64,000 nt of DNA, from positions 1 to 64,000 of the forward strand of contig NZ_JAIOAP010000019.1 in the NCBI RefSeq assembly GCF_021190915.1, written 5' to 3'. Below the pieces are notes generated by a model, which was not told the origin of the DNA, did not search any database, and worked only from the letters and a program-made list of their open reading frames with translations. Of this stretch, positions 44,981 to 54,270 are shown one piece after another (position 1 is the first letter of the stretch; every line of letters starts with the position of its first letter). A program made the translations under genes and the position numbers. This DNA comes from Cohnella silvisoli (GTDB lineage: Bacteria > Bacillota > Bacilli > Paenibacillales > Paenibacillaceae).

Positions 44981-45865
44981 TCAGCCTTTGACCGCGCCCA
45001 CCATCAAACCCTGAACGAAATATCGCTGTACGAACGGGTAGAGAAACACGATCGGGCCGATCGTGACCACCGTGAGCGCCATTTTGATCGATTCGGACGG
45101 CATTTGCGCCGAAATCTGCTGCATGGCCGCCGCGTTGCTGGAGCTCTTGAGAAACTCCACGTTGGATACAAGCGCCCGCAGAAGAAGCTGAAGCGGTTGA
45201 AGCTCCTGCTTGTCTACGAACATCAAGCCCAGGAACCAATCGTTCCAATACCCGAGCGCGACGAACAAACCGACGGTGGCCAGCACCGGTTTGGCAAGCG
45301 GGAGGATCAGCCTGTAATAGATCCGAAACTCTCCCGCACCGTCCATCTTGGCCGATTCGTGGATATCCTCGGGAATCGACAGCATGAAATTGCGGATGAG
45401 AAACATGTTGAAGGCGTTGGCCAGAGGCGGTAGAATCATGGCCCAAAGCGTGTCTTTCAGATGCAGGTACCGAACGCAAATGATGTACCAGGGAACCAAT
45501 CCGCCGTTGAACAGCATGGTAATGATGACATAGATGGACAGAATGTTGCGGTATTTGAACGACCGTCTCGCCATGACATAAGCGCCCATGCTCGTCGCAA
45601 GCACGGAGAGAACGGTACCGGCGACCGTGACGATGACGCTGATGCCGTAAGCGTCCGTAATTCGGCTTGATCCCAACAGGAGAATGCGGTACGAATCGAA
45701 GGTGATATGTTTCGGGATAAGACGGTAACCGAGATCCACGATATCTTTCTCCGTGCTGAGGGAGCCCGAAATCACCATCAGAAAAGGGAACAGGCATGCC
45801 AGACTGAACAGGGAAACCAGAACGATGATGACGGATTGACTGATGGAAAATCGTTTGGCCGACAA
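44981..45865 (-). CDS. Carbohydrate ABC transporter permease, LplC/YtcP type
   Basis: A 294-residue permease. The EAA loop is ESAKMDGAGEFRIYYRLILP and the C-terminus YFVQGLMVGAVKG is typical of the YtcP/LplC group. The start is TTG 45865, supported by AGGAGGG 7 nt upstream. It follows the LplB-type permease gene by 33 bp and precedes the lipoprotein gene by 53 bp. Confidence 0.9.
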   Translation of the reverse strand: MSAKRFSISQSVIIVLVSLFSLACLFPFLMVISGSLSTEKDIVDLGYRLIPKHITFDSYRILLLGSSRITDAYGISVIVTVAGTVLSVLATSMGAYVMARRSFKYRNILSIYVIITMLFNGGLVPWYIICVRYLHLKDTLWAMILPPLANAFNMFLIRNFMLSIPEDIHESAKMDGAGEFRIYYRLILPLAKPVLATVGLFVALGYWNDWFLGLMFVDKQELQPLQLLLRALVSNVEFLKSSSNAAAMQQISAQMPSESIKMALTVVTIGPIVFLYPFVQRYFVQGLMVGAVKG

Positions 45866-45898
45866 ATTTGCCGCCCTCCTTATCGATTGGGAAATGGG

Positions 45899-46831
45899 CT
45901 AGAAAATGGCCGAATCTTTATCGACCCTGCGGGCTATATAATTGCTGACGATGACCAGAACGAAAGCAACAAGGGACTGGAAAAATCCGGCTGCAGAGGC
46001 CATCCCGATATCTCCCGACTTCCTCAAGCTCCGGTAGACCAACGTGTCGATGACGTCCGTCGTCGGGAAGAGCTGGAATGCGTCGCCGACCATGGCGTAA
46101 AACATGCCGAAATCCGCATTCATGATTCTTCCGACGGCAAGCAGCGTGAGGATCAGCACCGTCGGCCTCAGCATCGGAAGGCTGATGTACCGGATCTGCT
46201 GCCATCGGGATGCACCGTCAATAGCCGCGGCTTCGTAATATGCGTTATCGATGCCGGTCAAAGCGGCCAGGTAAATGATCGTGCCGTATCCGGTTACTTT
46301 CCACCTTATGGCGATCGTCAGGATCATTGGCCACAAGCCGGCCGCGCTGTAAAAGTCGAGGCCCGGGAACCCCAACCATTCCAGAAACCGGTTGATCGCG
46401 CCATTCTCGTAATTAAGCAGGTTGTAGGTGAAAACGCCCACGACGATCCAGGAAATGAAAAAGGGCAGGAACGTCAGCGATTGCGTTACGCGCTTGAAAT
46501 ATTTGTTTCTCAATTCGTTCAGCATCAAGGCGAATCCGACTTCAAAGACGATGCCGGCGACGATAAACAGGGAGTTGAGCGAAATGGTGTTCCGTATGGC
46601 CCGAAAGGCGACGTCGGAAGACAGCAAGTAATCGAAGTTGTTCAGCAAGGGGTGCATCCAGTCGCTTCCGAAAATGCCTTTGTCAAAATCGAAGTTTTTG
46701 AAAGCGATAACAAGACCGGCCAGGGGCAAGTAATTAAAAAGAAGAAGAAGGGCCGCGACGGGAAGAAACATAAGCAGCAAGGTTCGGTTGCGGGCGAGTT
46801 CACGGAAAACTCCGTTCGGATTCATCGTCAT
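45899..46831 (-). CDS. Carbohydrate ABC transporter permease, LplB type
   Basis: A 310-residue permease with six predicted helices and EAA loop AAAIDGASRWQQIRYISLPM. The first ATG (46831) is only 3 nt from AAAGG; the second ATG two codons on (46825) has better spacing and is probably used. It starts after a terminator-like hairpin that follows the second lipoprotein gene, so it may be expressed by readthrough or from its own promoter in the 46832-47004 gap. Confidence 0.88.
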   Translation of the reverse strand: MTMNPNGVFRELARNRTLLLMFLPVAALLLLFNYLPLAGLVIAFKNFDFDKGIFGSDWMHPLLNNFDYLLSSDVAFRAIRNTISLNSLFIVAGIVFEVGFALMLNELRNKYFKRVTQSLTFLPFFISWIVVGVFTYNLLNYENGAINRFLEWLGFPGLDFYSAAGLWPMILTIAIRWKVTGYGTIIYLAALTGIDNAYYEAAAIDGASRWQQIRYISLPMLRPTVLILTLLAVGRIMNADFGMFYAMVGDAFQLFPTTDVIDTLVYRSLRKSGDIGMASAAGFFQSLVAFVLVIVSNYIARRVDKDSAIF

Positions 46832-46934
46832 TTACCTTTCGTTAACAGGATGCTTTAAGCTTAATACGGAGGAAGAAAGGTTGCCATGAGGCAATCTTGT
46901 TGTTTGCAGTCTGAATTTAGCTTGATGAACGCAA

Positions 46935-46970
46935 ATAAAAACCGCCCCATGCCGGACGGCTGGGACGGCG
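46935..46970 (-). terminator. Terminator between lipoprotein and permease genes
   Basis: On the minus strand GCCGTCCCA pairs with TGGGGCGGT (one G-U pair) and is followed by TTTTATTT. It would end the transcript of regulator, kinase and lipoprotein, leaving the permease genes to partial readthrough. Confidence 0.7.
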
Positions 46971-47004
46971 CTTGCTTATTCGGATTATCCGCACCTCATG
47001 CATG

Positions 47005-48519
47005 CTATCGTTTCAAAAAGGCATCGATTTGCTTTTGTGCTTCAGCCAGAATGGCGTCAAGACCGCTGTTTTTTTGTTTTTGGATATATTCGGCCACCGC
47101 CTTCTCCGGATCTTGGACGTTTCCGAGTTCGATCGGCGTCGCCCATTCCGCTATGAGCCGATCCCGCAGTTCTAACTCGCTTCTGATTCGATCTTCGGAA
47201 ATCATCAATCCGTCCAACGGCGAGTCGACGTTAAAGGTCTCAGCCGCGAAATCCGCTTCTTTGATCCAAAAATCGGGTCCATAAGTCGCGTCGGGACGGA
47301 TGAATTGCGGTTTCCACAGCGCCCACCGGCCGCCCCATTCCATGTAGTTGCTTGTTGTCGTACTTAAACCTTCAGGGTAATCGACGGCATCGCCGTTCCG
47401 AATATAAGTCTTTCCTTCGATACCGTATTGCACCAGATCGTACAGCGCGCGATCCGTCTCCAGCATGTCCAAAAAACGAAGCACGCGCTCCGGATGCTCC
47501 GAGTTGCGGCTGATCGCGGCGACGTTGCCCAGCGGGCTCCGGTTGACCGCTTTCTTGTGCGGGTAGAGCAGCGAGCTTTCCTGTTCGAAAGCCGGATCGG
47601 AAAATCCCTGGTTCGCATGAACCCATTCGTGCGTCTGCGCCGTAAACAGCATATTGCCGTTTCGCCACAGCGCCGCGCCGTCTTCCTTATCCACCATGAT
47701 GTCTTTGTTCAGGATGCCGTCCACATACCATTTTCTCGCCATGATTGCCGCTTCCAGGTAAAACGGCTGCTGCTCGACGGCTTGAATCCGGATCTGGGGG
47801 TCGTTCAAATAAAATCCCGTTCCATGGAAGCCGAGATCGACCCACTCATCTCGAAGTTTATAGATATCTCGAGGAATGGTCCGTGATAACTTCGCGTCCG
47901 GATACGCCTTCTTGAGGGCGTGCAGAAACGCATCGAGATCTTCGATCGTCCGGATCGAGCCGGGCGCCGGATCGATGCCGGCCTTTTTAGTCAAATCCGA
48001 CCGCCATTGGGCGTAAAGACGCGAATTCATCTTGATCGTCCAGGGAAGACCCGTAATGCCCCCATTCACCGTTGCCGCCGCCAGGCTTCTCTGCTCCCGG
48101 TATTTCCGATACAGGTTGGGCGCGTATTCGGGAAGAAGACGGTTCAGCGGCAAATAGGCGCCGTTTGCCGCCATTTGCGTATAACCCAGCCAATCGGCGT
48201 CGAAATTCATATCCCATTTGTCCCCGGCCGCCGCCATGACCAGCAGTTTGTTTTGGTATTCGCCCACGGGGACGAATTGAACGTCGAACCGGACGTTAAG
48301 TCCCTTTCGCTTGACGTAATCGCTGACCGCCTGCCAGACTTCGTCCGTCGCGGATTTCTTGACTCCCAAGAAATAAAATTTGAGCGTAGCCTCTTCTTCC
48401 CTCGGCCCGGCAATTGTGCCCGTCTCGTTTGCCATGTTTCCGACGCTGCAGGAGGAAACGAGCACGAAAACAAACAGCAAGACCAACCCGTAAAAACGTT
48501 TGGCCATCCTTGTTCTCAA
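47005..48519 (-). CDS. Extracellular solute-binding lipoprotein (paralog 2)
   Basis: A 504-residue lipoprotein with signal peptide and Cys24 in VSSCS. It lacks the long Ser-rich linker of its paralog at 43347 but aligns with it throughout, including the YGIEGKTYI and SNYMEWGG blocks. The start is TTG 48519, preceded by GGGAG 9 nt away; its TTGA overlaps the kinase stop, so it is translationally coupled to the kinase. This coupling suggests a co-sensor role for the kinase rather than, or as well as, import. Confidence 0.88.
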   Translation of the reverse strand: MRTRMAKRFYGLVLLFVFVLVSSCSVGNMANETGTIAGPREEEATLKFYFLGVKKSATDEVWQAVSDYVKRKGLNVRFDVQFVPVGEYQNKLLVMAAAGDKWDMNFDADWLGYTQMAANGAYLPLNRLLPEYAPNLYRKYREQRSLAAATVNGGITGLPWTIKMNSRLYAQWRSDLTKKAGIDPAPGSIRTIEDLDAFLHALKKAYPDAKLSRTIPRDIYKLRDEWVDLGFHGTGFYLNDPQIRIQAVEQQPFYLEAAIMARKWYVDGILNKDIMVDKEDGAALWRNGNMLFTAQTHEWVHANQGFSDPAFEQESSLLYPHKKAVNRSPLGNVAAISRNSEHPERVLRFLDMLETDRALYDLVQYGIEGKTYIRNGDAVDYPEGLSTTTSNYMEWGGRWALWKPQFIRPDATYGPDFWIKEADFAAETFNVDSPLDGLMISEDRIRSELELRDRLIAEWATPIELGNVQDPEKAVAEYIQKQKNSGLDAILAEAQKQIDAFLKR

Positions 48520-50318
48520 GATCGACCGCTCCCTCCGTGCGGCATGTCATCCTTCAGGATCGGATGCCGGATCGTGATTTTGGTGCCGAACTCGGCTCCG
48601 GTTTCGATTTGAAGCTTGTAGGCGTCTCCGAAGTACAATTTGAGCCGTTCGTTTACGTTTCGGAGCCCGACGCCGCGGCCCGCATCTCCAGGAATGTCGC
48701 CGATATCCGCGCCTGTCTCCAATCTAGCCAATACCGCTTTCGGGATGCCCGTCCCGTTGTCGGCAACTTCGATCACGAGATCCGAATCTTCCCGGCGGGC
48801 GGACATCAGGATTTTCCCTCGTTCGAAATTGTCGCGTATGCTGTGCTGGATCGCATTCTCGACTATCGGCTGGAGAAGCAGGCGCAAAAACGGAAGCTGC
48901 AGCGTGTCCTCGTCGAAGGAATACAGGATTCGAACCGGGCTGCCTAGACGGGCTTGCTCGATATGAACGTAAGCTTTCACTTGCTCGATTTCGTGCCCAA
49001 GCGTCGTGATTTCCTTGCCCTGGTTCAAGCTGAGCCGAAGCAAATTGCCGAGCGCGGACACCATTTCGCTGATATCGCTTCGTCCGTGGTTCATGGCTTT
49101 CCACCGGATAGACTCCAGCGTGTTGTACAGGAAATGAGGGTTGATTTGATGGCTCAGCACCTGAAATTCCAGCTCTTTTTTCTTTCTCTCCGAACGGGAC
49201 GCTTCCTCGATCAATTCTTTCGTTTTCAGCAGCAAGCTGCCGAATCCCCGATATAACCATCCGACCTCATCTTCGCGGGCGGACAATAGATACGGAAAAG
49301 GAAAATCGCCTGATTCCGACTTGCGCATGAGACGGACCAGCTTGACGATCGGCTGGGTGAAATAAACGGTGAGATATAAAACGACCGCGAAACAGCATAT
49401 AAGATAAATGACAAGGAAGGCGATGAGCAGCCTGTTGATTTCCCGAATGCTTCCCGTCAATTCCCGGAGCGGCGTCAGGCTGACGATCGTCCAAGGCTCG
49501 CTGTCCATTTTTAAATAGGTTGCGAGCTGGGTCGTGCCGTCGAAAGCCATCGTTTGCGAACCTTCCCTGGCCGAGCGCGCAAGCTCAATAAACCCGGTCG
49601 AAGGAATGGGACGGCCCGTCCACTGATTATCGGAAGAATCGAAAAGGACGGTTCCCCTCTCGTCCAAGAGCAGCAGCTTCTGCCCTTTCATCCGGTCGGA
49701 GGGGTAAAAATAACGCTTCAGTTGGTCCTCGGACAAATCCGTGGCCACGATTCCCCGCGGGATCTGATCGTACAGGCCCGAGAACCTTTTCACGTAAGTG
49801 AGCAGCGGCCGGACATAGGTTCCCCGACGGGGCATATTCAAATACCATATCGGGCTGACTGTCGCTTTCGAATTCAGGAACCATGATTCTTTCTCCAGGT
49901 TCGAAACCCCTACCATGCTCATGTAAGTCGGGTACGATGCAGGTTTGATTGGAAAGACATTCACTCGAAACGCATCGATCCCGGGCGTTTTCTGATAGAG
50001 AAGCGAAAGCAGGTTGACCGCGAACGCTTCTTCCTCGGCAGGATTTTCGGGTCTTTGCTCCAACAGGCTCTGGATCTGTTTATTTCCTATGATATCGTTG
50101 ATCTGGTTGTTCAGACGGTTGAGATAGATTTCGAAATTTTTCCGGGTCTGCAGCAGGTAGCTCATGGAAATCTTCGTATTTGCGTTCGAAATCCCCTCGA
50201 TCGATTTGATATGCGCATAATAGGCGAACAGCAAAAAAGGGACGATGATGATCATGAAGAAGATCAGAATCACCCGGTTCCGGAATGACGACGCCAGGCG
50301 CAGCGAATGTTTATTCAT
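48516..50318 (-). CDS. Sensor histidine kinase, YesM family (second system)
   Basis: A 600-residue membrane kinase. The first helix is at about 16-38 (NRVILIFFMIIIVPFLLFAY). An extracellular Cache-like region, second helix near residue 300 (LLIAFLVIYLICCFAVVLYL) and HAMP follow. HisK has QINPHFLYNTLES with His395, and HATPase has LLQPIVENAIQHS and VADNGTGIP. ATG 50318 is chosen over a longer frame that overlaps the regulator gene. It overlaps both neighbours (8 bp with the regulator, 4 bp with the lipoprotein). Confidence 0.9.
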   Translation of the reverse strand: MNKHSLRLASSFRNRVILIFFMIIIVPFLLFAYYAHIKSIEGISNANTKISMSYLLQTRKNFEIYLNRLNNQINDIIGNKQIQSLLEQRPENPAEEEAFAVNLLSLLYQKTPGIDAFRVNVFPIKPASYPTYMSMVGVSNLEKESWFLNSKATVSPIWYLNMPRRGTYVRPLLTYVKRFSGLYDQIPRGIVATDLSEDQLKRYFYPSDRMKGQKLLLLDERGTVLFDSSDNQWTGRPIPSTGFIELARSAREGSQTMAFDGTTQLATYLKMDSEPWTIVSLTPLRELTGSIREINRLLIAFLVIYLICCFAVVLYLTVYFTQPIVKLVRLMRKSESGDFPFPYLLSAREDEVGWLYRGFGSLLLKTKELIEEASRSERKKKELEFQVLSHQINPHFLYNTLESIRWKAMNHGRSDISEMVSALGNLLRLSLNQGKEITTLGHEIEQVKAYVHIEQARLGSPVRILYSFDEDTLQLPFLRLLLQPIVENAIQHSIRDNFERGKILMSARREDSDLVIEVADNGTGIPKAVLARLETGADIGDIPGDAGRGVGLRNVNERLKLYFGDAYKLQIETGAEFGTKITIRHPILKDDMPHGGSGRS

Positions 50319-51945
50319 CCGCGATTCCCATCCGGTTGCGGTATTCCTTGGGGGTGCAGCCGGTTTGTTTCTTGAATAATTTGGTGAAATGGACGGGATC
50401 CTTGTAGCCGACGAGCGCCGAAACCTGATAGATCTTGTACTGGACATCGCCCAGCATTTTCTTCGCCTGTTCCATTCGGACTTCCGTCAAATATTCGAGA
50501 AACGTTTTCCGTTTTTCTTTTTTGTACAGCTTGCTCAGCCATACCGGCGTCACGTGGACTTCGGCAGCGACGCTCTGCAGGGTCAAACCGTCGATATACC
50601 GTTTGTGGATGAATTTATCCGCTTCCTGGATAATTTGGCTCGGCGAAGAGGCCTGCTCCCGGAAATCGCGGGCGATCGCCATGAGAAACCTTTCGATTTG
50701 CCGCCGCAGGGAATCTATCGTATCGTATTGTTCCAATTGCTCCCAGACGGCGATCGGATTTTTCTGCCAGATTTTGTCTTGCCATCCTAGCGCTGCCGCT
50801 CTTTTGAAAATGTCCAGCAGCCACCCGAATGTTTTTTGTTGGATGTCTTTGATCTGGGTGAGCGACCAGGTCTGAACCAAGTCCATGAACTTGTCCATGG
50901 CTTCTTCGATATCCCCGTCCGTGCCATATCTCACCAGGTCGAGCACTTCGTCGGGATTTTGGACGGGGGAATTGCCATGCTCGGCATCCTCCTCCCAGCC
51001 TTGGCTAGTGAGGAGGCGATTTCCTCCGTAGACGGCTTTCTGCTCGAGAATGTCGCTCGTCTCCAGAAAACGGGCATGGAGTTGGTTGGCATAACCTGTG
51101 GCTGATCCGAGCCCGATGCTGACGTTCACCTTCACGAACTCGTTGATCCGGCGAATGCAAACTTGAGCCAACTCTTTGCAGGATTCCAGCTGCGCGTCGT
51201 CCTGGCAGGCCATTACGGCTACCCAGCGATTCCGGGCATCCTGATACAAGGCAGACGGGGACGGATAGTCCTCCTCCATCGTCTGTTTGACAACGTTTCC
51301 AATTCCGAAAAGAATCAGTTCTTTCTCGTTGCGGGCGCCCTTCCGGTTCTCGATCGCTTTCAGATCGTCCACCTCGATGACCATCACGGCCATCCGTTCC
51401 CGCGTCATCCAATCGAGCTGCAAGGTTTGAAGGCGATGCACGATCCGGGTTTCCCGATAGGGATCATATCCGCTTTCCAGCAATTCCTTCAGCAGTTCCT
51501 CGCGGATTTTGGGATATGCGTCCCTTATTTGGCTGTTCAACATTTGCCGGTTTTGGCGTTCCATCCGTTCCCTGTCCAGCTGGGCCATCGCCTGCCGCAA
51601 GATGTCTCCCAATTCCGACATGTTGATCGGTTTCAGGATATAATCGACCGCTCCGAGCTTCATCGCCTGCCTGACCATGTCGAAATCGTCATATCCGCTG
51701 ATGACGATGCTTTTCCATTCGTGCGCGCGTTCTTCGTTCAACGTCTGAAGGAATTCCAATCCCGACATCCGTTTCATCTTGATATCGGTGAGAATCAGTT
51801 CCGGCCGCTTCTCTCTGGCGATGGGCAAAGCCGTTTCCCCGTCGTCGGCGACCAAGACTTCCCCGATTCCGTACGTTTCCCATGGAAAGTTCGCTTTCAA
51901 GCCTTCCCGGATTTCCAGTTCGTCGTCCACGATCAGAACAAGCAC
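50311..51945 (-). CDS. Response regulator with AraC-type domain, YesN family (second system)
   Basis: A 544-residue regulator. The receiver has VDDE and phospho-acceptor Asp54 (ILTDIKMKRMSG), with DYILKPI later. The AraC domain at the C-terminus has LQSVAAEVHVTPVWLSKLYK and IYQVSALVGYKDPVHFTKLF. It starts at GTG 51945. It is first in the second sugar locus, and with the kinase probably regulates the entire downstream gene set. Residues between the two domains form a long helical linker. Confidence 0.9.
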   Translation of the reverse strand: MLVLIVDDELEIREGLKANFPWETYGIGEVLVADDGETALPIAREKRPELILTDIKMKRMSGLEFLQTLNEERAHEWKSIVISGYDDFDMVRQAMKLGAVDYILKPINMSELGDILRQAMAQLDRERMERQNRQMLNSQIRDAYPKIREELLKELLESGYDPYRETRIVHRLQTLQLDWMTRERMAVMVIEVDDLKAIENRKGARNEKELILFGIGNVVKQTMEEDYPSPSALYQDARNRWVAVMACQDDAQLESCKELAQVCIRRINEFVKVNVSIGLGSATGYANQLHARFLETSDILEQKAVYGGNRLLTSQGWEEDAEHGNSPVQNPDEVLDLVRYGTDGDIEEAMDKFMDLVQTWSLTQIKDIQQKTFGWLLDIFKRAAALGWQDKIWQKNPIAVWEQLEQYDTIDSLRRQIERFLMAIARDFREQASSPSQIIQEADKFIHKRYIDGLTLQSVAAEVHVTPVWLSKLYKKEKRKTFLEYLTEVRMEQAKKMLGDVQYKIYQVSALVGYKDPVHFTKLFKKQTGCTPKEYRNRMGIADE

Positions 51946-52305
51946 GAAACCCCCGCCCTTCTACAAGATATCGATTATTTCCGAACATACTTGTCTAAAG
52001 TTTATCTCTAGGCGACGTTTCGGGCAATAAGGGGATCCGGTCTTTTTAGGGGTCAAACTTGGCTTGATTTCAAAATAAAAAAAAACTTCAGCGTTGTCTG
52101 AAGAGTTTTGCTGTAAGTATGGTGCGGTCGAGAGGACTCGAACCTCCACGGCTGTTCAACTTTTATTTGGAATTATGTGTTTGCTCACCGGAGACTGTCG
52201 ATTAACTCATCCAAACAAATTTTTCTCGCTTCTACGATCAATTCTTGTGGGTCTTCAAGGAAGTCTTGGCTTTCATAAGCCGGGAAAAGTTTTTCTTCCC
52301 TTTGG
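51946..52305. other. Intergenic region with tRNA-Leu 3' remnant
   Basis: No gene is seen. It holds the promoter side of the regulator gene, a hairpin ACTTCAG/CTGAAG (52085-52104) and the tRNA-Leu 3' remnant at 52120-52151. From 52152 to 52305 I see nothing. Confidence 0.4.
52120..52151 (-). pseudogene. tRNA-Leu 3' remnant (T-arm and acceptor end)
   Basis: The minus strand has CCGTGGAGGTTCGAGTCCTC followed by the CGACCGC acceptor strand and ACCA. Only the last about 32 nt of a tRNA-Leu remain. Beyond the CCA lies a GAAGAG/CTTCAG terminator-like hairpin like those beside 28668 and 55527. It is a likely att-type scar. Confidence 0.7.
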
Positions 52306-52643
52306 CTAACAGAGCACTTCGATAGTAAATCCTCCAGGCGCTTTAACATAAAAAGTATAACTATGGGCGTGTTGCGGAGGTTTTACATCATAACCATCTT
52401 CCTTTAGTTGTTGATTGATCTTGTCCACCTGCTCTTCATTTGCCTGAGGAAACCCGATATGGAAGGTTTTTGGATAATGAACCTCGCTCCCCTTCATTAA
52501 AGTAAGTACGAAACCATCATCATCGAACTTAGCCGCAAAACTGTCCTCTCGGCTTCCTACACACACCATATTAAAATAGGTTCCAAAAACTTTCGAGCAG
52601 CCGGAACATCTGTCACCGTAAGATTGAGGTGATTGAGTTTCAT
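52306..52643 (-). pseudogene. VOC family (glyoxalase-like) protein, frameshifted
   Basis: From ATG 52643 the frame reads MKLNHLNLTVTDVPAARKFL, a textbook VOC N-terminus. Near 52580 a one-base loss shifts it; the other frame continues YFNMVCVGSREDSFAAKFDD to the C-terminus HAHSYTFYVKAPGGFTIEVL. The site is TTTTTGGAACC, a homopolymer-rich spot, so it could be a sequencing error. Intact, it would be about 113 residues and metal-binding (His5, His/Glu later). The substrate is unknown. Confidence 0.75.
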
Positions 52644-52702
52644 TCATTATTCCACCCTTACTTCATATGTTATTGATTAAAAAATCGCTCATCCTCATTT
52701 GT

Positions 52703-52777
52703 ATGTACTATAAACCCAATGAAATCGCAAAGTCGCTTCATGTGAGCACAAGTGCTCTCCGTCATTATGAATCGTGA
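52703..52777 (+). pseudogene. MerR-type regulator stub
   Basis: A 24-codon frame MYYKPNEIAKSLHVSTSALR then HYES and a stop. It matches the first helix-turn-helix of MerR regulators (ALRHYE), after which the gene is cut off. It lies directly before the ArsR operon promoter. Confidence 0.5.
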
Positions 52778-52851
52778 ATTTTTTTCAGGAAATTGCTGTT
52801 TTTATAATAGGCGTAATATCCGATTCAAAATAATTTTTAAATATATATTGA

Positions 52852-52865
52852 TCCGTATATACGGA
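52852..52865 (+). promoter_or_regulatory. Palindromic operator of the ArsR-type gene
   Basis: TCCGTATATACGGA is a perfect 14-bp palindrome 18 bp upstream of the ATG at 52884, close to the expected ribosome site and transcription start. An autoregulatory ArsR site is likely. Confidence 0.55.
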
Positions 52866-52883
52866 ATAGTGTATATTACATCC

Positions 52884-53240
52884 ATGAATACTACTTTTAG
52901 CGCTCTTGCCGAGCCCAATCGATTAAACATTGTCGAACTTCTTTGCGGCGGTCCTTTGCCGGTGGGGGAAATCTCTGACCGCATTGGATTAGGCCAGCCT
53001 CAAACCTCCAGGCATCTTCGAATACTAGGAGAAGCGAATCTGGTCGAAGTGCAACCTGTCGCGAATCGCAGGATTTACAAGCTTCGAAGCGAGCCGTTCC
53101 AGGATCTCGATTCGTGGTTAATCCCATTCCGTCGTACGTGGGAGGAAAGACTTGATCGCTTTGATGAGTTTCTTCAAAAGCTGCATGGGGAACAAAAGAA
53201 CAAAGAAGAGGGAAGGAGTTCTAGTAATGACCAACGATAA
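52884..53240 (+). CDS. ArsR-family winged-helix repressor (SRPBCC-linked subgroup)
   Basis: A 118-residue repressor. It has FSALAEPNRLNIVELLCGGP, PVGEISDRIGLGQPQTSRHL and QPVANRRIYKLRSEPFQDLD. No metal-binding Cys motif is seen, so it is not arsenic-type. It belongs to the subgroup that commonly precedes AHSA1/SRPBCC genes, as here. ATG 52884 is chosen over an earlier frame start with no family similarity. It probably represses its own four-gene operon through the palindrome just upstream. Confidence 0.85.
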   Translation: MNTTFSALAEPNRLNIVELLCGGPLPVGEISDRIGLGQPQTSRHLRILGEANLVEVQPVANRRIYKLRSEPFQDLDSWLIPFRRTWEERLDRFDEFLQKLHGEQKNKEEGRSSSNDQR

Positions 53241-53297
53241 GGAGGGTAATTGGAACTACCGAAGTAATTAGACAATAATAAAATTGGAGGAACGGAA

Positions 53298-53807
53298 ATG
53301 ACTGAGAACAAAGTAACGACAGACACGAAAAGTCTGGAAATCATTATTGAACGTGTTTATAACGTACCGCGTGAAATTGTTTGGGAAGGATGGACACGAC
53401 CGGAATATGTAGCTGCATGGTGGGGGCCGGATCGATTTTCCTTGCCCGTATGCGAAATAGACTTGCAAAAGGGCGGTGTCTATCGTTTCGTTTCCCGAGG
53501 TCAAGACGGGTTGGAGTACCCTTTTACTGGGGTCTATCTGGAGGTCACGAAGCCGGAACGGTTAGTCTATACCCAGATTTTCGATATGGAGCCATTCTCT
53601 TCGCAAGAAGCGACCGTCACAGTGACATTCGAGAAAACGGAAGATGGGAATACGAAATTCACGAGCAAGATGAAATTTACTACATTAGAGGAATTTGAAA
53701 CTGCAATTGCTTCCGGAATGGAAGCTGGAGCAATCGAATCTATGGATCGTTTGGCTCGACTTCTGGAGACTCTAATCAAGGAAGCGGAGGAGAACAAATA
53801 TGTCTGA
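53298..53807 (+). CDS. SRPBCC (AHSA1-type) domain protein
   Basis: A 169-residue START/Bet v1-fold protein. It has RVYNVPREIVWEGWTRPEYV, AAWWGPDRF, a hydrophobic-cavity strand pattern and a C-terminal helix MDRLARLLETLI. ATG 53298 follows GGAGG. It overlaps the next gene by 8 bp. Small-ligand binding is expected; the ligand is unknown. Confidence 0.85.
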   Translation: MTENKVTTDTKSLEIIIERVYNVPREIVWEGWTRPEYVAAWWGPDRFSLPVCEIDLQKGGVYRFVSRGQDGLEYPFTGVYLEVTKPERLVYTQIFDMEPFSSQEATVTVTFEKTEDGNTKFTSKMKFTTLEEFETAIASGMEAGAIESMDRLARLLETLIKEAEENKYV

Positions 53808-54267
53808 GCATAGGAACAATGAACATTCGCAAATAAAATACCCTTATCCAGGCCTTAAAGCTCTTGAGAAACTGGTAGGGACATGGAAGGTGACAGGGTC
53901 GAACATCGATGGACAAGTTTCCTTCGAATGGATGGAAGGCGGCTATTTTCTCATACAGCATTTTAATCTCTTCCATCATGGGCGCCATATCAAGGGAATG
54001 GAAATGATAGGGTACACTATGGAGTTTGGAGCAGAGTCGCCAAGTGAGCATATCAAATCACGTATTTTCGATAATCAGGGAAGCACCTATGAATATACAT
54101 ACGAAGTAAACGACAATTCTCTTACGATTTGGGGTGGAGATATCGGTTCCCCGGCTTACTACCAAGGACTTTGGAGCGACAATGGCAACACCAATTCAGG
54201 CAGCTGGATATATCCGGGAGGCGGTTATGACTCTACCATGACACGAATATCCTCGGAGGAGCAATAA
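53800..54267 (+). CDS. DUF1579-like lipocalin-type protein
   Basis: A 155-residue soluble protein. It has LVGTWKVTGSNIDGQVSFEW then MEGGYFLIQHFN, a beta-rich pattern and WGGDIGSPAYYQGLWSDNGN near the end, as in heme- or lipid-binding DUF1579-like families. It is coupled to the SRPBCC gene by overlap and to the membrane protein gene by a 3-bp gap. Confidence 0.7.
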   Translation: MSEHRNNEHSQIKYPYPGLKALEKLVGTWKVTGSNIDGQVSFEWMEGGYFLIQHFNLFHHGRHIKGMEMIGYTMEFGAESPSEHIKSRIFDNQGSTYEYTYEVNDNSLTIWGGDIGSPAYYQGLWSDNGNTNSGSWIYPGGGYDSTMTRISSEEQ

Positions 54268-54270
54268 CCG

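Noticed and set aside
44958-45797. 279-codon minus-strand frame overlapping the LplC-type permease
   Set aside because: It is His/Arg-rich, out of frame with the permease, which has EAA loop and helices in the other frame.
45707-46858. 383-codon open frame on the plus strand
   Set aside because: Antisense to two clear ABC permease genes; the composition (Asp/Arg/Gln-rich) is typical of a reverse-frame artefact.
50319-50447. N-terminal extension of the second histidine kinase
   Set aside because: It overlaps the response regulator's AraC domain and has no kinase similarity.
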